Shown: in pieces, positions 5,246 to 10,151 of the stretch
Position numbering within the stretch: the first letter of the stretch is position 1
Layout: each line of letters begins with the position of its first letter
NCBI GenBank assembly: GCA_020853835.1
Contig: JADYYC010000431.1
Location: 1-10,151 of the forward strand
Direction of reading: 5' to 3'
DNA: 10,151 nucleotides
Origin: Anaerolineales bacterium
GTDB taxonomy: Bacteria > Chloroflexota > Anaerolineae > Anaerolineales > UBA4823
Position numbers and translations under genes: made by a program
Notes under the pieces: model-generated
What the model saw: the letters and a program-made list of their open reading frames with translations, nothing else
Told to the model about the DNA's origin: nothing
The model's database searches: none

Positions 5246-6490
5246 ATGGCGAGTGATGATGATAAGATCCGGGTGTTGATCGTTGATGACGTAGCCGAGA
5301 CCCGGGAGAACATTCGAAAACTGCTTCAGTTCGAAGGCGACCTGGAAGTCGTGGGGGCCGAAGGCTCTGGACGGACGGGGATCGAAGCGTCGAAGGCCTT
5401 GAAGCCGGATGTTGTCCTGATGGACATCAACATGCCGGACATGGACGGGATCACCGCCACCGAGTTGATCCGCAAGCAAAACCCCGCCACCCAGATTGTG
5501 ATCCTCTCCGTCCAGGGCGACCCCAACTACATGCGGCGCGCCATGCTGGCCGGGGCGCGCGACTTTCTGACCAAACCGCCCGCCCTGGACGAGCTCACCG
5601 CCGCGATCCGGCGGGCCGGGAAGATGGCCCATGACGAGCGCGCCAAGGTGGCCGCCATCCCAGGCTTGTTGGGCGGCGAGGCCGGCGCAGCCGGCGCGGG
5701 CCTCGCGCTGGGCAAGACGATCGTGGTCTACGCCCCCAAAGGGGGGAACGGGACGACGACGATCGCGGTCAACCTGGCAGTCGCCCTCAAGAACGAGGAA
5801 ACGCCGGTCGCCCTGGTCGACGCCGACTTGCAGTTTGGCGATGTTGCGGTGTTCTTGAACGAACAGGTCCGCAATACCGTGCTAGACCTGGCGCCGCGCG
5901 CCGACGAGCTGGACGTGGAAGTCGTCCAAAATGTGATGATCAATCACGCGCCTACGGGCATCAAAGTCCTGGCCGCGCCCGTCCGCCCCGAATACGCCGA
6001 GAACGTGAGCGGCGACCAGTTTGGGCGCGTGTTGAACTTCCTGCGCAAGATGTTTGCTTATGTTATCGTCGACGCTTCGTCAACTCTGACCGACGTTGTC
6101 CTTTCGGCGATGGAGTCTTGCGACGTCCTGATCCTGATCACTACCCAGGAAATCCCGGCGATCAAGAACGCCCGCATGTTCCTGGACCTGGCAAACGTGG
6201 TGGGCATCGACCGCAAACGCATCATTTTTGTGATGAACCGTTTTGACAAGCGCATCGGGATCACCCCTGACCGGATAGGTGAGAATTTCAAACACGAGGT
6301 CTCGGTTGTGATACCATTTGAGGACCGGGTTGTGGTGCCGTCCGTAAATCGGGGTGTGCCGTTCATGATGGGCGACCGCACCCGGCCAATCGCTCGCAGT
6401 ATCCTATCCCTCGCTGAAACCATACGCACACGCCTGACAGAGCTGGCTCAACAATCTGAAGAGAAAGCTGCGGCAAGCGGAAAAAAGTGA
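5246..6490 (+). CDS. cpaE: CpaE/TadZ-like pilus localisation ATPase with N-terminal receiver domain
   Basis: This 414-residue cytoplasmic protein probably marks the assembly site and recruits the pilus machine. The receiver domain (7-125) keeps D14-D15, phospho-acceptor D60 (VVLMDINMPDMDG), switch S88 and K110, so it looks able to accept phosphate, unlike the degenerate receivers of many CpaE/TadZ proteins. A Gly/Ala-rich linker (140-155) leads to a MinD/ParA-like ATPase: deviant Walker A APKGGNGTTT (163-172) with signature lysine K165 but Thr instead of the usual P-loop lysine, the A' motif LVDADLQFGDVAVFL (D192, D194), and Walker B YVIVDASS (D276). Loss of the second lysine occurs in the CpaE/TadZ family. 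A MinD-like C-terminal stretch with charged residues ends the protein. GGGGAG is five bases before ATG 5246. Confidence 0.92.
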   Translation: MASDDDKIRVLIVDDVAETRENIRKLLQFEGDLEVVGAEGSGRTGIEASKALKPDVVLMDINMPDMDGITATELIRKQNPATQIVILSVQGDPNYMRRAMLAGARDFLTKPPALDELTAAIRRAGKMAHDERAKVAAIPGLLGGEAGAAGAGLALGKTIVVYAPKGGNGTTTIAVNLAVALKNEETPVALVDADLQFGDVAVFLNEQVRNTVLDLAPRADELDVEVVQNVMINHAPTGIKVLAAPVRPEYAENVSGDQFGRVLNFLRKMFAYVIVDASSTLTDVVLSAMESCDVLILITTQEIPAIKNARMFLDLANVVGIDRKRIIFVMNRFDKRIGITPDRIGENFKHEVSVVIPFEDRVVVPSVNRGVPFMMGDRTRPIARSILSLAETIRTRLTELAQQSEEKAAASGKK

Positions 6491-6517
6491 AATAGTTCGA
6501 TTTTGGAGGTATGACCA

Positions 6518-7942
6518 ATGTCGCTGCTCAAACGTATTGAACAAGGTCAGGGAAAACCCGTCTCACCCGATGCGTCCAGTGAAAACGGCGGCGCCGGGGT
6601 CCCCTCGGGCCAGCAGAAACTGGTGAACCTGCAGGCGCGGCGGGTCGTGCCGCCCGGCGCGAGCGCCCAGAAAGACACCTATCTGGATCTCAAGACGCGG
6701 GTGCAAAACCGCCTGTTGGCGGAGCTCGATCCCTCGATGGACATCAGCCGCGTCAACGACGTCCGGGCGACCATTCAGGAGCTGTTCGACCAGGTTTTAG
6801 CCGAGGAGAACATCGTCTTGACCCGTCCCGAGCGGCACCGCCTGTATGAGCAGATCGCCGCCGAGATCCTGGGCTTTGGCCCGCTCCAGCCGCTCTTGGA
6901 AGACGAGACCATCACGGAAGTCATGGTCAACGGCGCAAAAAACATCTACATCGAGCGGGCGGGCAAACTGGCGCGCGTCCCGATGACCTTCGAGAGCGAC
7001 GAGCACGTGATGCGCATCATCGACCGCATCGTCGCCCCGCTGGGCCGGCGCATCGATGAGTCCAGCCCCTACGTGGACGCCCGCTTGCCCGATGGCTCGC
7101 GCGTCAACGCCGTCATCCCGCCCATCTCGCTTGTCGGGCCCGTGCTGACGATCCGTAAGTTCTTCAAGACCCCCATCACGATCGACCAGTTGATCCAGTA
7201 CGGCTCGATCACGCCCGAAGCGCTCCAATTCTTGAAGGCCTGCGTCGAATCGAGGCTGAACATCATCATCTCTGGCGGCACCGGCTCCGGGAAAACCACT
7301 TTCCTGAACATCCTCTCGCAATTCATCCCCGGAGACGAGCGCATTGTCACCATCGAAAACGCGGCCGAGCTTCAATTGCGCCAGGAACACGTGGTCACGC
7401 TTGAGTCTCGCCCGGCCAACATCGAAGGCCGAGGCGAGATCACCATCCGTCAGCTCGTGATCAACTCGCTGCGTATGCGGCCCGACCGGATCATCGTAGG
7501 TGAGATCCGTGACGAAGCCGCGCTCGACATGCTCCAGGCGATGAACACCGGTCACGACGGCTCGATGACCACCGCGCACTCGAACAGCCCGCGCGATACC
7601 CTGGCTCGTATCGAAACCATGACCATGATGGCGGGGATGGATTTACCCACCCGGGCCATCCGCGAGCAGATTTCATCCGCGATCGACGTCGTCGTCCACC
7701 AGGAGCGCCTGCGTGACGGCACCCGCAAGATCGTCAACATCACTGAAGTGAGCGGCATGGAAGGCGATGTGATCACCATGACGGATATCTTCCAGTTTGA
7801 GCAGACGGGTTATGAAAACGGGAAGGTTGTGGGACGTTTGCGACCCACCGGTCTACGGCCGAAATTTATCGACAAAATCGAAGCCTCCGGGATTCACCTG
7901 CCCGCCTCGATTTTCGGAATTGGCGACCGGCGGCGGTATTAA
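6518..7942 (+). CDS. cpaF: Tad secretion ATPase CpaF/TadA
   Basis: This 474-residue type II/IV secretion ATPase powers pilin polymerisation at the cytoplasmic face. Residues 1-55 are a variable, probably disordered tail. The N-terminal domain (about 56-235) includes ILGFGPLQPLLEDETITEVMVNG (117-139) and RRIDESSPYVDARLPDGSRVNAVIPP (177-202), both typical of CpaF. The RecA-like motor has Walker A GGTGSGKTT (253-261), the Asp box TIENAAELQL (278-287), Walker B DRIIVGEIRDEAALD (323-337) and the His box GHDGSMTTAHSNSPRD (345-360). All catalytic motifs are intact and the length is normal for the family. GGAGG (6505-6509) sits eight bases before the ATG. An ATG at 6511 is out of frame. It follows cpaE by 27 bp and precedes tadB by 28 bp in one operon. 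Confidence 0.96.
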   Translation: MSLLKRIEQGQGKPVSPDASSENGGAGVPSGQQKLVNLQARRVVPPGASAQKDTYLDLKTRVQNRLLAELDPSMDISRVNDVRATIQELFDQVLAEENIVLTRPERHRLYEQIAAEILGFGPLQPLLEDETITEVMVNGAKNIYIERAGKLARVPMTFESDEHVMRIIDRIVAPLGRRIDESSPYVDARLPDGSRVNAVIPPISLVGPVLTIRKFFKTPITIDQLIQYGSITPEALQFLKACVESRLNIIISGGTGSGKTTFLNILSQFIPGDERIVTIENAAELQLRQEHVVTLESRPANIEGRGEITIRQLVINSLRMRPDRIIVGEIRDEAALDMLQAMNTGHDGSMTTAHSNSPRDTLARIETMTMMAGMDLPTRAIREQISSAIDVVVHQERLRDGTRKIVNITEVSGMEGDVITMTDIFQFEQTGYENGKVVGRLRPTGLRPKFIDKIEASGIHLPASIFGIGDRRRY

Positions 7943-7970
7943 TCGCAAAGTCTAGGAAGAGGTTGCCCCG

Positions 7971-8954
7971 ATGGATCTAACGATTATCATTCTGATCTTT
8001 GGCGGGGGAATATCGGTGGTGCTTTTGGTCATCGGCCTCGTAACGGAAGCCCGTTATGAGCGGACGATGGTCGAAGAGCGGTTGGGCCGCTATCTCGAAC
8101 GACCGGCCGACCGGGCTGCAGGCGCCGAGGCGCGTGACCGCGCCACCCCGATTGGAGATTGGATCAATCGCCGTCTGGAGAGGACCAGCCGCGGCGGCGG
8201 CATCGCGCGCGAGCTCGCCCGCGCCGACTTGAAACTTAAACCAGCCGAGTACATTGCGATTATGCTCATCTCGGCTGTCATCACCGGGTTCTTGTTCTGG
8301 TATTTTGCCAATCGCGACACCCCCATCCCCATTTTCACCATCCTGGGTGTTATTGTTGGGCTGTACATCCCGCGCCTGTACGTCAAACGCCTGCAGACGC
8401 AGCGTTTGCAGCGCTTCGACAGCCAGCTTGCGGACATGTTGAACCTGATGGTAAACGGGTTGAAGGCCGGCTATTCGAACTTGCAGGCTATGGAAGCGGT
8501 GAGCCGGGAAATGCCCCCGCCGATCAGCGATGAGTTCCGCCGCGTGGTGCAGGAAGTTCAGATCGGTTTGACGATAGAAACCGCCCTCGACAACCTGCTG
8601 CGGCGCATCCCCAGCCCCGACCTCGACCTGGTGGTGACGGCGATGAACGTGCAGCGCGAGGTCGGCGGCAACCTGGCCGAAATCTTGGACACGATTTCCT
8701 ACACCATCCGCGAGCGCGTCCGCATCAAAGGCGAGATCCGCGTTCTGACCTCGCAGGTCATGTACTCCGGGCGCTTCTTAGCGATGATGCCGCTCATCAT
8801 TGCCGGGGTGCTGTGGGTGGTGAACAAACCTTACATGATGCAGTTTTTCAACCCGGAGACGCGCATCGTCGGCATCGTCGTGCTGATCATCGCGGCGCTG
8901 ATGGTGATGGCGGGCTACTTTATCATGACCCGTATCGCCAACATCGAGGTTTGA
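7971..8954 (+). CDS. tadB: Tad inner-membrane platform protein TadB
   Basis: This 327-residue membrane protein of the GspF/T2SSF family is half of the Tad platform that couples the CpaF motor to pilin extrusion. The N-terminal helix (4-24) is followed by a cytoplasmic linker, paired helices (about 93-112 and 119-136), the T2SSF cytoplasmic domain (about 150-265) with LADMLNLMVNGLKAGYSNLQAMEAVSRE and MNVQREVGGNLAEILDTIS, and two final helices (about 268-285 and 299-319). The GG-N-L pattern after QREVGG is characteristic of TadB. The Shine-Dalgarno AGGAAGAGG (7954-7962) lies eight bases before ATG 7971. TadC, its paralogue, follows after 23 bp. Confidence 0.94.
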   Translation: MDLTIIILIFGGGISVVLLVIGLVTEARYERTMVEERLGRYLERPADRAAGAEARDRATPIGDWINRRLERTSRGGGIARELARADLKLKPAEYIAIMLISAVITGFLFWYFANRDTPIPIFTILGVIVGLYIPRLYVKRLQTQRLQRFDSQLADMLNLMVNGLKAGYSNLQAMEAVSREMPPPISDEFRRVVQEVQIGLTIETALDNLLRRIPSPDLDLVVTAMNVQREVGGNLAEILDTISYTIRERVRIKGEIRVLTSQVMYSGRFLAMMPLIIAGVLWVVNKPYMMQFFNPETRIVGIVVLIIAALMVMAGYFIMTRIANIEV

Positions 8955-8977
8955 AGATTAGGAGGTAGAACAATCAC

Positions 8978-9943
8978 ATGTTACCTACGATTATCTTCAT
9001 TGTCATTGGAGCGGTTATCCTGATCGGCGCGGTGCTGCTGGTCATCGTCGGTTTGCGCGATACGCGCGAGAACGACCCCTTGCAGCAGCGTCTGGCCGAA
9101 TTTGCCGCCCGCGGCGAGACAGCCTCCTTAGAGGAAATCGAGCTGTCGCAGCCGCTCTCGGAGCGCGTCGTATTTCCGATTGCCCGCCGCCTGGGCGATT
9201 TTGTCATCCGCTTCACCCCGCAAAACGCGCTCCAGACGACGGCCCGCCGCCTGGAACTGGCGGGTGACCCGCGCGGCATCGAGCCGGCCACCTTCTGGGC
9301 GTTGCGCATCGTCCTGGCTGTCGTGATCGGCGGTTTTATGATTTTCATCTACAGCATCGGAAACCTGACCTGGTCGCTCACGAACAAGATCCTCGCCCTG
9401 GCGATCTTTGTCGGTTTGGGCTTTTACGTGCCCGATTTGATGCTCACCAGCCGCATCCAGCGCCGCCAGAAAGCGGTGCGCAAGGCCATGCCCGACGCGC
9501 TCGACCTGCTCACCATCTGTGTCGAGGCGGGCCTGGGCTTTGACGGGGCGATGCAGAAGGTCTATGAAAAATGGGATAACGAGCTCTCGCTCTCGTTTGG
9601 GCGAGTGCTGCGCGAGATCCAGCTTGGCAAATTGCGCCGGGATGCGCTGCGCGACATGGCTAATCGGATCGGCATCCCCGAGATGACCAGTTTCGTCGCC
9701 GCCATTATCCAGAGCGAGCAACTGGGCGTGAGCATGGCCAAGGTCCTGCGCATCCAGTCCGACCAGATGCGCATCAAGCGCCGCCAGTTGGCGGAGGAGA
9801 TGGCGCATCAAGCGCCGGTGAAGATGCTCATCCCGATGGCACTCTTGATCTTCCCTTCGATCTGTATCGTCTTGATGACGCCTGCGGTTCTGATGATGTT
9901 CCGTTCGGTGCTTGGCGGCGTTCTGTTCCGGGGAGGGCAATAG
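8978..9943 (+). CDS. tadC: Tad inner-membrane platform protein TadC
   Basis: This 321-residue T2SSF-family protein is the partner of TadB. An N-terminal helix (4-25) leads to a cytoplasmic stretch, then paired helices (about 106-126 and 136-153), the T2SSF domain (about 165-280) with MPDALDLLTICVEAGLGFDGAMQKV (171-195) and IIQSEQLGVSMAKVLRIQSDQMR, and a final helix (about 283-306). MPDALDLL and the EAGLGFDGA motif distinguish TadC from TadB. GGAGG (8961-8965) lies 12 bases before ATG 8978, a rather long spacing, but the next in-frame Met is far inside the protein. It ends in TAG 9941-9943; the frame then stays open into the comF-like gene. Confidence 0.93.
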   Translation: MLPTIIFIVIGAVILIGAVLLVIVGLRDTRENDPLQQRLAEFAARGETASLEEIELSQPLSERVVFPIARRLGDFVIRFTPQNALQTTARRLELAGDPRGIEPATFWALRIVLAVVIGGFMIFIYSIGNLTWSLTNKILALAIFVGLGFYVPDLMLTSRIQRRQKAVRKAMPDALDLLTICVEAGLGFDGAMQKVYEKWDNELSLSFGRVLREIQLGKLRRDALRDMANRIGIPEMTSFVAAIIQSEQLGVSMAKVLRIQSDQMRIKRRQLAEEMAHQAPVKMLIPMALLIFPSICIVLMTPAVLMMFRSVLGGVLFRGGQ

Positions 9944-10009
9944 ACCGGCAAAGCCAGCCGCACCGAGTATCAACAGTTTCTTGATCGAAAACGAGCTGCA
10001 CATAACAAT

Positions 10010-10151
10010 ATGGTCGTTGCTCCATGGACGGGGCGACCCGCTTATCGCCTCTACCGGTTAGCCTGGGCTGGGTTGGACTGGTTATACCCCCCACAGTGCG
10101 GAGGGTGTGCAAAGCCTTTCACGCGCTGGTGCTCGAACTGTGATGAGGCGA
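10010..10151 (+). CDS. comF: ComF-like phosphoribosyltransferase-fold protein, N-terminal part (3' truncated)
   Basis: The window ends 47 codons into this gene. The visible part contains LDWLYPPQCGGC (22-33) followed by WCSNC (40-44), so four cysteines (C30, C33, C41, C44) form the zinc-ribbon motif that opens ComF/GntX proteins, normally followed by a PRTase-fold domain. ComF is needed for DNA uptake during natural transformation, where it acts with the ComFA helicase and DprA; ComF homologues are widespread and also occur in non-competent bacteria. ATG 10010 is the only plausible start: no ATG, GTG or TTG occurs in frame between the tadC stop and it. The ribosome binding site is poor. The gene follows tadC by 66 bp and may be read through from the pilus operon. 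Confidence 0.75.
   Translation, partial: MVVAPWTGRPAYRLYRLAWAGLDWLYPPQCGGCAKPFTRWCSNCDEA

Noticed and set aside
4442..5632. 396-codon minus-strand open frame across cpaB and cpaE
   Set aside because: It spans two clear + strand genes, has a His/Arg/Gly-rich low-information product and no recognisable motif; it is a composition shadow.
6797..7579. 260-codon minus-strand open frame opposite cpaF
   Set aside because: It lies opposite the conserved ATPase motifs of cpaF and its Asp/Val/His-rich product looks like a complement artefact.
9128..10003. 291-codon minus-strand open frame opposite tadC
   Set aside because: It overlaps tadC almost completely and has a His/Arg/Gln/Asp-rich product without motifs; tadC has clear family motifs.
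1..10151. CRISPR array, insertion sequence, tRNA or phage-type element
   Set aside because: I saw no regularly spaced repeats, no transposase-like protein, no terminal inverted repeats and no cloverleaf in the gaps. The inverted repeats found are short and sit at promoters or terminators.

Overview
The window is a high-GC bacterial segment. Every convincing gene is on the + strand, and most of the window is a Tad/Flp (type IVc) pilus locus. Gene order, the very short Flp pilin, the CpaE with a fused receiver domain, the DegS/DegU-like pair and the absence of a secretin gene suggest a Chloroflexota bacterium, probably of the Anaerolineae. That assignment is inference from protein style and gene order; no marker gene is present.

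Layout. (1) 1-1722: the 3' end of one membrane-type protein, then a complete GT-C-like polytopic glycosyltransferase whose start overlaps it (ATGA), probably for surface glycans. (2) 1812-3589: a NarL/DegU-type response regulator and a soluble DegS-type histidine kinase behind a good sigma70 promoter. (3) 3590-4135: an AT-rich regulatory block that holds a 48-residue Flp prepilin gene with its own promoter, a very strong ribosome binding site and a 15-bp perfect-stem terminator. A sigma54-like GG-N10-GC element lies further upstream of it. (4) 4136-9943: cpaB, cpaE, cpaF (tadA), tadB and tadC with gaps of 23-28 bp, behind a separate promoter with a perfect TTGACA box flanked by an inverted repeat. 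(5) 10010-10151: the start of a comF-like gene in the same reading frame as tadC, cut by the window edge.

How the parts work together (inference from family knowledge). The kinase and regulator probably control pilus expression. The pilin is transcribed as its own unit, so it can be made in large excess over the machine. CpaB is a membrane-anchored extracytoplasmic assembly factor, CpaE positions the machine, CpaF is the hexameric ATPase motor, and TadB and TadC form the inner-membrane platform. The prepilin peptidase, the minor pilins (TadE/F/G) and an outer-membrane secretin are not in this window. There is no CRISPR array, transposon, tRNA or rRNA, and no gene-free stretch longer than 300 bases.
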